Part shown: one piece after another, positions 45,348 to 53,256 of the stretch
Layout: each line of letters starts with the position of its first letter
How positions within the stretch are numbered: the first letter of the stretch is position 1
Assembly (NCBI RefSeq): GCF_000373645.1
Contig: NZ_KB892015.1
Coordinates: forward strand, 1,942-65,941
Direction: 5' to 3'
DNA length: 64,000 bases
DNA from: Streptomyces sp. ATexAB-D23
Lineage (GTDB): Bacteria > Actinomycetota > Actinomycetes > Streptomycetales > Streptomycetaceae
Position numbers and translations under genes: made by a program
Notes under the pieces: generated by a model
The model's database searches: none
What the model was told of the DNA's origin: nothing
Seen by the model: only the letters and a program-made list of their open reading frames with translations

Positions 45348-45572
45348 CTACACCTCGCCCGTGGCGAACAGTTCGAGGTGGCCGCACTTGGGGCAGCGGA
45401 ACGCCTCTATCTGCCGCCGGAGCCGGCCCATGCGCTTGGCTCCCCCGAAGATTCCCCGCTCCAACGCGCCTTCGATCCATCGCGCGTATCCGCGCGAGTG
45501 GTCGCCCGCGTCCTCGACAAAGCCGTCGGCCAGGCCGACCGTTCCGCAGTGGGTACACCTGAGGCTGTTCAT
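45348..45572 (-). CDS. small zinc-ribbon protein
   Basis: This is a 74-residue protein with two CxxC pairs: LRCTHCGTVG (residues 4-13) and FRCPKCGHLEL (about 58-68), enough to hold one zinc ion. Between them is a basic segment (RGIFGGAKRMGRLRRQIEA). The role is unknown; it could bind nucleic acid or protein. It begins at ATG 45572 and is read toward the ankyrin-like pseudogene. Confidence 0.65.
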   Translation of the reverse strand: MNSLRCTHCGTVGLADGFVEDAGDHSRGYARWIEGALERGIFGGAKRMGRLRRQIEAFRCPKCGHLELFATGEV

Positions 45573-45652
45573 CCCGCGAGTGTAGGAACTCGCGGGCCGG
45601 TAGGGATCAGTGGGGACGGGCCGCCGCGACGGGCGCAGGGAGAACGGGCCGG

Positions 45653-45930
45653 GTGCGCCCGGATGACGCGGCGTACGGCCGTGGTCCCGTACGGAGCGAA
45701 GTCCGAGGAGTTCCTTACAGGCTCGCGCTTGGGACGGCCGGTCCGCCGGGGCGCGTACAGCTCGACTGCTACGGGGACACCGCCCCCATCGAGATCGCCT
45801 TCCGCCACTGGGAGCCGGCGGCCCTGGAGGTGATGAAACTCGCCCATCGCATCGCCGGCATCGTCGAGGACGAGAGCGGCCTCACCGGCCACGACCTCGA
45901 GGTGGGGCGGCCGGCCCTGGGCCGGCGAAC
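45653..45930 (+). pseudogene. hypothetical gene, probably frameshifted
   Basis: From GTG 45653, with AGGGAG about ten bases upstream, the frame reads a good protein start (VPYRLALGTAGPPGRVQL, then APIEIAFRHWEPAALEVM and AHRIAGIVEDESGLTGH). It then loses sense near 45905. A second frame continues with ESAARLSDLDLSDRA. One base change would join them. I do not recognise the family. Because no stop separates the second frame from the next gene, the true end is uncertain. Confidence 0.4.
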
Positions 45931-46022
45931 CCTTGGAATCCGCGGCCCGCCTGAGCGACCTCGACCTCTCCGATCGGGCTCGGCATCACCGGGGGCAGGC
46001 CCTCGGCAGGCAAGATGGGCGC

Positions 46023-46703
46023 GTGTCGACGAATCCTCTGGAATGGATGCGGCGGCGACTGCGCCGGCGCCTGAACCGCCGTGCCCTCGCCCGCGCGGGC
46101 GAGGTCCGCCTCGGCGCTCCCGCCCCGGCCGTCCGGGTTCCGGCAGGGCTCATCGTCCTCGTGGGCCCCCCGGCTTCGGGCAAGACCAGCTTCGTTCAGG
46201 CGCTGATCGCGGGCGGGCAGATCCGTGCGGAAGCCGTGGTGTCCAGCGACGAGATCCGCGCGGAGCTCTTCGGGGCCCCAGCCACCGAAACGGAATCCGA
46301 AGTGGAATCCGGCGCCGAATCCGACGCGGCGGACGCACGGATCTTCGAGGAACGCGACCGCAGGATCGTCGCCAGGCTCGCGGCCGGACGCAGCGCGGTC
46401 GCCGAGTCGACGAACGTCACGCCACAGGCACGCGCGCGGCTCATCGCCGTCGCCAGGCGTTTCGACGCCCCGGTGACCATGCTTCGGTTCGATCCGGGCG
46501 TCGCCCACCTCGTCCAGCAGTACACCGAACGCGGCCGCACCGACCTCACCGCCGCGGACATCCGCGCCTACGCCGCCCTCACGGCTCGGGACGCCGGTGC
46601 CGACCAGCTGCGTTCCGAGGGTGCGTCCGCCGTTCACGGTGTCCCCGGGCGTCGTCAGGCGGTCACGCCCGCCGAAGCCGCCGCCCTCTTCTCCTTCGCG
46701 TGA
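46023..46703 (+). CDS. P-loop kinase-like ATP-binding protein
   Basis: From GTG 46023 the 226-residue protein begins with a very basic helix (NPLEWMRRRLRRRLNRRAL). It then has Walker A GPPASGKTSF (about 47-56), a substrate region VVSSDEIRAELFG, and GRSAVAESTNVTPQARARL. This is the pattern of AAA_33/polynucleotide-kinase-like proteins (T4 PNK kinase domain relatives) that phosphorylate nucleic acid ends or small molecules. A repeated Glu/Ser insert (ATETESEVESGAESDAAD) sits in the middle. The target is unknown. Confidence 0.72.
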   Translation: MSTNPLEWMRRRLRRRLNRRALARAGEVRLGAPAPAVRVPAGLIVLVGPPASGKTSFVQALIAGGQIRAEAVVSSDEIRAELFGAPATETESEVESGAESDAADARIFEERDRRIVARLAAGRSAVAESTNVTPQARARLIAVARRFDAPVTMLRFDPGVAHLVQQYTERGRTDLTAADIRAYAALTARDAGADQLRSEGASAVHGVPGRRQAVTPAEAAALFSFA

Positions 46704-46851
46704 CGGATCCGGCGTGCCGCCTCGGAGCGGGCGCCGGGTGCCCCGGTCCGTGGCGGGGCCGAGGAACGTCATACGGACGTCTCCTCCCTCGTCCAGGTGA
46801 CCGCCCTCTTCCCGCACCTGCTCAAGGAGTTCACCTTCGGCGGCGACATAC

Positions 46852-46883
46852 CTTACTCTGAAGTAAGTTTACTTCAGAGTAAG
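46852..46883. promoter_or_regulatory. 15-bp AT-rich inverted repeat operator
   Basis: CTTACTCTGAAGTAA and its exact complement are separated by GT, just upstream of the UspA ribosome site. Such an AT-rich palindrome stands out in this GC-rich DNA. TTACT...AGTAA half-sites recall MarR or HxlR/DUF24 regulators. It lies where an RNA polymerase-blocking operator would be expected. No such regulator gene is adjacent. Confidence 0.7.
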
Positions 46884-46892
46884 GAGTTTGCC

Positions 46893-47342
46893 TTGACTGC
46901 CTACCGGACCCTGTTGGTCGGCACGGATGGATCGGAGTCGTCGTTCGCGGCGGTCGAGGCCGCTGCGCGGCTCGCCGCGGTGTGCGGGGCCGAGCTTGTG
47001 GTCACCTGCGCCTACGCACCCATGCGCGGACCTGAACTCGCCCTCGCGAAGGACCAGTTAGGAGCGGAGGCCTATCAGGTCGTGGGGTCGGCGCCCGCTG
47101 AGGAGACCTTGAGGACCGCCCGGGACCGGGCCCGTCTCCAGGGTGCGGCCGAGGTGCGGTCGGTCGCCGTGGAAGGCGATCCGGTTCCGGCGCTCGTGCG
47201 CACCGCGCGGGAGTGCTCGGCCGATCTGCTGGTCGTCGGCAACCGCGGGCTGCGCTCACTGGCCGGGCGGCTTCTCGGTTCCGTGCCGGCGGATGTCGCC
47301 AGAAGGGCCGGCCTCGATGTGCTGATCGTGCACACCACGTGA
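46893..47342 (+). CDS. universal stress protein (UspA)
   Basis: Translation most likely starts at TTG 46893, which follows AAGGAG (46881-46886) at ideal spacing; upstream in-frame ATG 46797 would run through the operator. The 149-residue product has the Usp fold: YRTLLVGTDGSESSFAAVEA at the N-terminus, ADLLVVGNRGLRSLAGRLLG and SVPADVARRAGLDVLIVH at the end. The G2xG9xGS/T pattern (GNRG, then GRLLGS) indicates ATP binding. It overlaps the cyclase gene as GTGA, so the two are co-translated. Confidence 0.88.
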   Translation: MTAYRTLLVGTDGSESSFAAVEAAARLAAVCGAELVVTCAYAPMRGPELALAKDQLGAEAYQVVGSAPAEETLRTARDRARLQGAAEVRSVAVEGDPVPALVRTARECSADLLVVGNRGLRSLAGRLLGSVPADVARRAGLDVLIVHTT

Positions 47343-48367
47343 GCGCCACGACTCCCGGGAGATCCGAGGACCGGGAGCCGCGGTCCGTCGAGGATGTGCT
47401 GCTCGGCGGGGGGCGTGTGTGGACGCGGCGGGAGGTCGCCGAGCGGGCCGGGGTGGGGTTCGAGCATGCCGTGCGGGTCTGGCGGGCGCTCGGTTTCCCC
47501 GCGGTCGACGAGGACGCGAGGGTGTTCACGGATGCCGATGTCGAGGCCCTGCGCGCCGGGGAGCGTCTGGTCGCGGCAGGACTCATCACCGAGGAGAGCG
47601 AGACGATGATGGCCCGTGCGCTCGGGCATCATCTCTCCCGGCTCGCGGACTGGCAGATGCGCACCCTGCGCGACTGGACGGACGGGGACGCAGGCCCGGC
47701 GCCCGGCAGGGACGTCCTGCTGGACCACATGGCGGCGCTGCTGCCGGAGATCGAACTGGTCCAGCGCTACGTGTGGCGGCGCCACCTCGTGGCGCACGCC
47801 GGTCATGTGCTTTCCGAGGTCCGGGAGGACGGCTCGGCGCCGGGCACACCCGGTGATGGTGCGCATGTACGTGACAGGGCGGTGGGTTTCACCGACATGG
47901 TGGGCTACACGCGGTTGAGCCGTGGACTGGACGGGGCCGCGCTCGTACGGGTTCTCGACCGGTTCGAGACCATGACGGGTGACGTGGTGGCCGAGGGCCT
48001 CGGGCAGGTGGTGAAGACCATCGGCGACGAGGTGCTGTTCGTGTGCGACTCGGCGGCGGCCGCCGCCGACATCGCTCTGGAACTCACCGCCCGCGCCGAC
48101 GCCGACCCTGTGCTGCCGCAGGTGCGCACCGGGCTGGCCCACGGTGCGGTCATCGGGCGCTTCGGTGACGTGTACGGGGCGGCGGTGAACATCGCGGCTC
48201 GTCTCACCGCGGTGGCCCGGCCCGCCTCCGTACTGGTGAACACCGCGCTCGCCGGCGAGCTGGCGGGGACGGCGGGCTATGCGCTGCGGCCGCTCCGTCC
48301 CGTGTCCGTGCGGGGATACAGCCGGTTGCGTCCGGTGCTCCTCCGGGCGGGCAAGCCGGCTTCGTAG
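47339..48367 (+). CDS. class III adenylate cyclase with regulatory domain
   Basis: The 342-residue protein starts at GTG 47339. The N-terminal half (about 10-165) resembles the adenylate cyclase regulatory domain of mycobacterial Rv1264/Rv2212, starting with a MerR-like helix-turn-helix (WTRREVAERAGVGFEHAV). The catalytic domain (about 175-330) keeps the metal Asp in GFTDMVGYT and KTIGDEVLF, the Lys of KTIGDE and the Asp of FGDVYG that select ATP, and the Asn and Arg of VNIAARL. It should make cAMP as a homodimer. Coupling to a universal stress protein suggests a stress input. Confidence 0.88.
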   Translation: MSATTPGRSEDREPRSVEDVLLGGGRVWTRREVAERAGVGFEHAVRVWRALGFPAVDEDARVFTDADVEALRAGERLVAAGLITEESETMMARALGHHLSRLADWQMRTLRDWTDGDAGPAPGRDVLLDHMAALLPEIELVQRYVWRRHLVAHAGHVLSEVREDGSAPGTPGDGAHVRDRAVGFTDMVGYTRLSRGLDGAALVRVLDRFETMTGDVVAEGLGQVVKTIGDEVLFVCDSAAAAADIALELTARADADPVLPQVRTGLAHGAVIGRFGDVYGAAVNIAARLTAVARPASVLVNTALAGELAGTAGYALRPLRPVSVRGYSRLRPVLLRAGKPAS

Positions 48368-48433
48368 CCCGGGGAGGTGGCTGGTCGCGCGGCGGTGGCG
48401 TACGGCCCGGCCGACACGGCGTACAACAGCGAA

Positions 48434-48457
48434 GGCAGGGAGAACACTCTCCCTGCC
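48434..48457 (+). terminator. hairpin after the cyclase gene
   Basis: A perfect 10-bp stem (GGCAGGGAGA / TCTCCCTGCC) with loop ACAC lies 66 bases after the cyclase stop and before the rph promoter. Confidence 0.65.
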
Positions 48458-48467
48458 GTGCCCAATT

Positions 48468-48473
48468 TATAGC
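48468..48473 (+). promoter_or_regulatory. probable rph -10 box
   Basis: TATAGC sits in a short A/T-rich patch (CAATTTATAGC) between the terminator hairpin and the RAE. Its place, eight bases upstream of the RAE, means the RAE would overlap the transcription start. The -35 would fall in the hairpin and is not clear. Confidence 0.45.
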
Positions 48474-48480
48474 GGACTGG

Positions 48481-48499
48481 GGGGCTTGCGGCAAGGCCC
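48481..48499 (+). promoter_or_regulatory. rifampin-associated element (RAE)
   Basis: The 19-base sequence GGGGCTTGCGGCAAGGCCC matches, base for base as I remember it, the consensus described upstream of rifampin-inactivation genes in actinomycetes. It is an imperfect inverted repeat (GGGGCTTGC / GCAAGGCCC). It lies 176 bases before rph and should mediate its induction by rifamycins. Confidence 0.88.
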
Positions 48500-48543
48500 G
48501 GAGGGTGGCGCACAATCGTCGGCCAAGGCCACAACCTGCGGAA

Positions 48544-48660
48544 ATGAGGCACTACGTGCGAGCAATGGTGGGACCGGCAGTGCGGGTGCGCAGGGCGGTC
48601 GCCGACCGGGCGCCCGAGGCACCGCGACGGGGCGCGGCCGGTTCGGAGGTCTCGCGATGA
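48544..48660 (+). CDS. 38-codon leader ORF overlapping rph
   Basis: A small frame runs from ATG 48544 (MRHYVRAMVGPAVRVRRAVA) to a TGA that overlaps the rph ATG as ATGA (48657-48660). It is rich in Arg, Ala and Val. It fills the whole gap between RAE and rph, so it may set rph translation by coupling, or by stalling. Its own ribosome site (GCGGAAATG) is weak. It could be chance in GC-rich DNA. Confidence 0.4.
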   Translation: MRHYVRAMVGPAVRVRRAVADRAPEAPRRGAAGSEVSR

Positions 48661-51263
48661 GTGAGCCGTACGTGCTGGATCTTCATGAGGTCGACGAGGA
48701 GCGGATCGCGGTCGTCGGTGGCAAGGGCGCGCATCTGGGGGCGCTGTCGCGGATCGAGGCGGTCCGTGTGCCGGACGGGTTCTGCGTGACGACGGAGGGC
48801 TTCCGGCGGGTCGTCGCCGCGGCGCCGTCCGTTGCCGCGCGGCTCGGTCGGCTGGCGCGGTTGGACGCGGACGACCGGGAGGCGATCCGCGGGCTCAGCG
48901 CGGAGATCCGCCGGACCATCGAGGGCCTCGCCCTGCCGGGCGATCTCGCGGCGGCCGTCACGGACGCGCTGGCCCGGCACGGAGAACGGGCCGCCTACGC
49001 CGTGCGGTCCAGCGCGACGGCGGAGGATCTGCCGACGGCGTCCTTCGCCGGCCAGCAGGACACGTATCTGAACGTCATCGGGGCGGAGCAGGTCCTCCGG
49101 CACATCAGCCGGTGCTGGGCCTCGCTGTTCACCGAGCGGGCCGTGACCTACCGGCAGCGCAACGGTATCGACCACCGCACGGTCCAGATGGCCGTGGTCG
49201 TGCAGCACATGGTGTTCCCGGAGGCGTCCGGCATTCTGTTCACGGCCGACCCCGTCACGGGAAACCGGAAGGTCTCCACGGTGGACGCCGGTTTCGGGCT
49301 GGGCGAGGCCCTGGTGTCCGGTCTGGTGAACCCGGATGTCTTCAAGGTGCGCGGCGACGAGATCATCGACAAGTCGGTCGTGGCCAAGCGGCGGGCCGTG
49401 CGGGCCCTGCCGGAGGGCGGTACGCGGGAGGTGCCGATCGGCTCGGAGCAGCAGGAGCAGCCGGCGCTGACGGATGAGCAGGCGGTGCGGCTCGTGAGGC
49501 TCGGGCGGCGGATCGAGGCGCACTTCGGCAGCCCGCAGGACATCGAATGGTGCCTGGCCGACGGCGAATTCCGGATCGTTCAGAGCCGGCCGGTCACCAC
49601 GCTCTTCCCCGTTCCCGAGGCGGACGACGAGGAGAACCACGTCTACGTGTCCGTCGGGCATCAGCAGATGATGACCGATGCCATGATGCCCCTGGGGCTC
49701 TCCCTGTGGCAGCTGACCGCCATGGTGCCGATGCACGCGGCGGGCGGGAGGCTGTTCGTCGATGTCACGCCGCGACTGGCCTCGCCGGCGAGCCGTGCCG
49801 GGCTCCTGGACCTCATGGGGAAGGGCGATCCACTGGTCAGGGACGCTCTGGAGACCGTCATCGAGCGCGCGGGTTTCCTGCCGTCGCTCCCGGACGCCGC
49901 TCCCGGTGGGCCGCCCGCCGGCGGGGCCGCCCCGGTGCCGGTCGAGACGGACCCGGCGGTCGTTCGGGAGCTGATCCGGCGCAGCGAGGAGTCCGTCGCC
50001 GCCCTGGAGCGGGATATCCGGGCGCGGTCCGGTCCGGAGTTGTTCGATTTCCTGCTGGAGGCCTTCGACGAGCACAAACGCGTCCTGAGCGATCCGCTGA
50101 GCATTCAGGCGATCATGGCGGGGATGGAGGCCACGTGGTGGCTCAACGACAAGCTGTGGGAGTGGCTGGGCGAGAAGAACGCGGCCGACACGCTCACGCT
50201 GTCCGCGCCCGGCAATGTGACGTCCGAGATGGGGCTCGCGCTGCTGGATGTGGCGGACGTGGTGCGACCGTGTCCGCAGGTGGTCGCGTATCTGCGGGGC
50301 GTCGGGGACGACGACGGTTTTCTGGACGGCCTGGCGAAGGTCGCGGGCGGGGCCGAGGCGCGCGACGCCATCGAGGCGTACCTGGACCGGTACGGCATGC
50401 GGTGTGTCGGCGAGATCGACATCACGAGGCCGCGGTGGCGTGAGCGCCCTTCCGCGCTGGTGCCCGTGATCCTCGACAACGTGCGGATGTTCGAGCCGGG
50501 TGCCGCGGGGCGGCGCTTCGAGGAGGGGCGGCAGCGGGCTCTGGCGAAGGAGCGGGATGTGCTGTCCCGGTTGCGGGCCCTTCCGGACGGGGGGCGGAAG
50601 GCCGATGAGACCGAGCGGATGATCGACCGGGTCCGCACCTTCATCGGATACCGGGAGTATCCGAAGTACGGCATCGTCAGCCGCTACTTCGTCTACAAGC
50701 AGGCCCTGATGCGGGAGGCCGAACGGCTGGTGCGGGACGGGGTGCTCGCCGAGAAGGAGGATGTCTTCGCGCTCACTTTCGAGGAGTTCCGGGATGCCGT
50801 GCGCGCGAACGAGGTGGACGCGCGGCTCGTCCGGGGGCGCAAGGAGGCGTTCCGGGCGTACTGCTCGCTCACGCCGCCGCGGGTGCTGACGTCGGAGGGT
50901 GACGCCGTCAACGGGGCGTACCGGCAGCGGGACGATGTGCCGCACGGTGCGCTGACGGGTCTGCCGGTTTCCGCCGGGACCGTCGAGGGAAGGGCGCGCG
51001 TCGTCCTCGATGTGGCCCAGGCGGATCTGGAGGCGGGCGACATCCTGGTCACGACGTTCACGGACCCCAGCTGGTCGCCGTTGTTCGTCGGCATCGCGGG
51101 GCTGGTGACGGAGGTGGGCGGCCTGATGACACATGGTGCGGTGATCGCCCGGGAGTACGGTCTGCCGGCCGTCGTGGGTGTGGAGAGGGCGACCCGGCTG
51201 ATCCGGGACGGGCAGCGTATTCGTGTACACGGAACGGACGGGTACGTCGAACTCCTGTCGTGA
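48657..51263 (+). CDS. rph: rifampin phosphotransferase
   Basis: The 868-residue length is that of known Rph enzymes. An ATP-grasp domain comes first (about 1-315; VVGGKGAHLGAL, YAVRSSATAEDLPTASFAG, SGILFTADPVTGNR, QDIEWCLADG). A rifamycin-binding helical region follows (about 330-750), then a swivelling phosphohistidine domain with His826 in GGLMTHGAVIAREYGLPAVVGV-like sequence. Rph moves the beta-phosphate of ATP via this His to the C21 hydroxyl of rifamycins, giving resistance. The perfect upstream RAE supports this over PEP synthase. It gives self-protection against environmental rifamycins; no rifamycin pathway lies here. Confidence 0.94.
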   Translation: MSEPYVLDLHEVDEERIAVVGGKGAHLGALSRIEAVRVPDGFCVTTEGFRRVVAAAPSVAARLGRLARLDADDREAIRGLSAEIRRTIEGLALPGDLAAAVTDALARHGERAAYAVRSSATAEDLPTASFAGQQDTYLNVIGAEQVLRHISRCWASLFTERAVTYRQRNGIDHRTVQMAVVVQHMVFPEASGILFTADPVTGNRKVSTVDAGFGLGEALVSGLVNPDVFKVRGDEIIDKSVVAKRRAVRALPEGGTREVPIGSEQQEQPALTDEQAVRLVRLGRRIEAHFGSPQDIEWCLADGEFRIVQSRPVTTLFPVPEADDEENHVYVSVGHQQMMTDAMMPLGLSLWQLTAMVPMHAAGGRLFVDVTPRLASPASRAGLLDLMGKGDPLVRDALETVIERAGFLPSLPDAAPGGPPAGGAAPVPVETDPAVVRELIRRSEESVAALERDIRARSGPELFDFLLEAFDEHKRVLSDPLSIQAIMAGMEATWWLNDKLWEWLGEKNAADTLTLSAPGNVTSEMGLALLDVADVVRPCPQVVAYLRGVGDDDGFLDGLAKVAGGAEARDAIEAYLDRYGMRCVGEIDITRPRWRERPSALVPVILDNVRMFEPGAAGRRFEEGRQRALAKERDVLSRLRALPDGGRKADETERMIDRVRTFIGYREYPKYGIVSRYFVYKQALMREAERLVRDGVLAEKEDVFALTFEEFRDAVRANEVDARLVRGRKEAFRAYCSLTPPRVLTSEGDAVNGAYRQRDDVPHGALTGLPVSAGTVEGRARVVLDVAQADLEAGDILVTTFTDPSWSPLFVGIAGLVTEVGGLMTHGAVIAREYGLPAVVGVERATRLIRDGQRIRVHGTDGYVELLS

Positions 51264-51300
51264 CCTCGGGGTGGCGGGGCCCGTTCCGTACCCTGGAGGC

Positions 51301-52236
51301 ATGCGCATGCGCCCCACTCTGAGCTGGACTCCCTCCGGCAGCCTGCCACCCGCCACCACCGATCCGGCCCCCGTCGTCGAAGCGCTCCGGGCCGGCGGTG
51401 TGCTGGTGCTGAGCGGGGCGGGCATCTCGACGGAGTCCGGCATCCCGGACTACCGGGGCGAGGGCGGGAGCCTGAGCCGGCACACTCCGATGACGTACCA
51501 GGACTTCACCGCCGGTGCTCAGGCCCGGCGCCGTTACTGGGCACGCAGTCACCTCGGCTGGAAGACCTTCCGGAGGGCGCGCCCGAACACCGGTCACCGG
51601 GCGGTGGCCGCGTTCGGGCGCGGTGGGCTGCTCTCGGGGGTGATCACGCAGAACGTCGACGGTCTGCATCAGGCGGCGGGCAGCGAGGATGTCGTGGAGC
51701 TGCACGGGGGCCTGGACCGGGTCGTCTGTCTTTCCTGCGAAACGTTCGTCTCGCGCGGGGAGGTCGCCCGGCGGCTGGAGGAGGCCAATCCGGGGTTCGA
51801 ACCGGTGGCCGCGGCGGTCAATCCGGACGGTGACGCGGACCTCACCGATGAGCAGGTCGGTGACTTCCGGGTGGTGCCGTGCGCGGTCTGTGGCGGTGTC
51901 CTCAAGCCGGATGTGGTGTTCTTCGGCGAAACCGTACCTGCGGCGCGGGTCGAGCACTGCCGGGAACTGATCGACGGGGCGACGTCGCTCCTGGTCCTCG
52001 GCTCCTCGCTGACGGTGATGTCAGGGCTCAGGTTCGTCCGGCAGGCCGCTGGGGCCGGAAAGCCGGTGTTCATCGTGAACCGGGAGCCGACCCGGGGCGA
52101 CGACCGGGCCGTCACGCGGATCTCGCTGCCGCTCGGGCAGGCCCTCGGCACGGTCGCCGGCCTGCTGGGCATCGCCGTCCAGGACGCGGAGGCGGCGGCC
52201 CGCCCGGGTGGCGGCGAGGGGTGTGTGAGCGCGTGA
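51301..52236 (+). CDS. Sir2-type NAD-dependent protein deacetylase
   Basis: The 311-residue protein has the sirtuin motifs in order: VLSGAGISTESGIPDYRG (about 36-53), ITQNVDGLHQAAG, catalytic His in ELHGGL, and VLGSSLTVMSG. It also has four zinc Cys in VCLSCETF and CAVCGG, with a 50-residue insert between the pairs. Sirtuins remove acetyl groups from lysines using NAD+. It starts at ATG 51301, 38 bases after rph, and could be on the same transcript, though the pairing has no obvious reason. Confidence 0.9.
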   Translation: MRMRPTLSWTPSGSLPPATTDPAPVVEALRAGGVLVLSGAGISTESGIPDYRGEGGSLSRHTPMTYQDFTAGAQARRRYWARSHLGWKTFRRARPNTGHRAVAAFGRGGLLSGVITQNVDGLHQAAGSEDVVELHGGLDRVVCLSCETFVSRGEVARRLEEANPGFEPVAAAVNPDGDADLTDEQVGDFRVVPCAVCGGVLKPDVVFFGETVPAARVEHCRELIDGATSLLVLGSSLTVMSGLRFVRQAAGAGKPVFIVNREPTRGDDRAVTRISLPLGQALGTVAGLLGIAVQDAEAAARPGGGEGCVSA

Positions 52237-52265
52237 GGTGAGGCTGTTGCGCGGCCTCGTCGCGT

Positions 52266-52727
52266 TCAGCTTCCGATGTCGCGGTCCCGTCGTGCGGAGG
52301 GGGCCAGTTGGTCGCGTACCCATGCCGGGTCCGGGTTGGTGTGAGGTGTGCCGGCCACGACGACGGTCGGGACCGTTTCGTTGCCGTCGTTGGCCGCCCT
52401 CACCACCGCCGCGCCCTCCGGGTCGCGCCAGATGTCGACCCAGTGCAGTTGGCGGGCGCGGTGGCCGAGCCTGAAGCGCAGGCGCAGGCAGTACGCGCAG
52501 CCCGGACGCCAGAAGACGACCGGGCGGCCGTCGAGCGCGCTGCGGCGTTGTGCCTCCGACGCGGCGAGCGACCTGGGGAAGATGAGGGGCGAGTTCAGGT
52601 ACGCGAGCAGTGTGAAGGCCGCCGCGATGGTGGCGCCCTCGGCGATGTGTCCTCTGCGGAACGACCCGGTCGCGACGGCGCAGCCGCAGACGAAGAACAC
52701 CAGTGACAGCAACCAGGCACGCGTCAT
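52266..52727 (-). CDS. membrane-anchored glutaredoxin-like protein
   Basis: The 153-residue protein has two N-terminal hydrophobic segments (AWLLSLVFFVCGCAVATGSF and ATIAAAFTLLAYLNSPLIF). A C-terminal glutaredoxin domain follows with active site GCAYCLRLR (CxxC at about residues 77-80), a cis-Pro region NETVPTVVVAGTPHTNPDP, and a short tail. Mycoredoxin-like proteins reduce mycothiol mixed disulfides. The domain faces the cytosol if two segments span. It is encoded opposite sir2. Confidence 0.82.
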   Translation of the reverse strand: MTRAWLLSLVFFVCGCAVATGSFRRGHIAEGATIAAAFTLLAYLNSPLIFPRSLAASEAQRRSALDGRPVVFWRPGCAYCLRLRFRLGHRARQLHWVDIWRDPEGAAVVRAANDGNETVPTVVVAGTPHTNPDPAWVRDQLAPSARRDRDIGS

Positions 52728-52738
52728 GGGGAAGCAGG

Positions 52739-53092
52739 CTACCCCTGACCCGGTGCGCTCCGCGGACCGGGTCGAAGCCGCCACCACCGGCGGCGCCGCG
52801 CGGACTGCCCGGGACCGGCCTGCCCGGGGTCCGGCGGCGGAGGGTCCACGTAGATCCGGGCTGTGCGCTCCGGTTCCACGCCGACCCGGCCGGGGTGTAC
52901 GCAGACCGGGGTCCGGGTGTCCACGGTGTACCGGTAGCCGTCCGCCGCGTCGAACGGCCAGTCCCTGCTGGGCCGGTCCGCGACGAGGAAACCGGTGCGC
53001 GGAAACCGCAGCGCCGGGCAGAACCAGCAGCACGGGTAGTCCGAATCCGGGTCGATGAAAGGTGCCTCGGCCTCGTCGTCCATGGTCTTCAC
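52739..53092 (-). CDS. hypothetical protein
   Basis: The 117-residue product starts at ATG 53092. The first 85 residues contain DSDYPCCWFCPALRFPRTGF (three Cys, possibly a small metal site) and DGYRYTVDTRTPVCVHPGR. The C-terminus is Pro, Gly and Arg rich and probably disordered. It ends 11 bases before the glutaredoxin-like gene starts on the same strand, so the two are probably co-transcribed. I do not recognise a family. Confidence 0.55.
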   Translation of the reverse strand: MKTMDDEAEAPFIDPDSDYPCCWFCPALRFPRTGFLVADRPSRDWPFDAADGYRYTVDTRTPVCVHPGRVGVEPERTARIYVDPPPPDPGQAGPGQSARRRRWWRLRPGPRSAPGQG

Positions 53093-53256
53093 GAAGGTAG
53101 CGCAGGAGCGTGGCAGGGCTCACGGCGGGCGGGCCGAGCCGGCAGCTCACGGGGGTCGTGGTCTGCCCCTCGTGCTCCTGGCACTGGTCGTACGGCTCCT
53201 CGCCTGAGCCCGGGAAGGAGCCGCGGTCGCCGCCGCGCCGGGTGAGGAGCGCGGTT

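Noticed and set aside
48657..51263. PEP synthase or pyruvate phosphate dikinase
   Set aside because: The length (868 residues) and final phosphohistidine domain fit Rph, and the perfect RAE upstream supports it. The C-terminal PEP/pyruvate barrel is missing.
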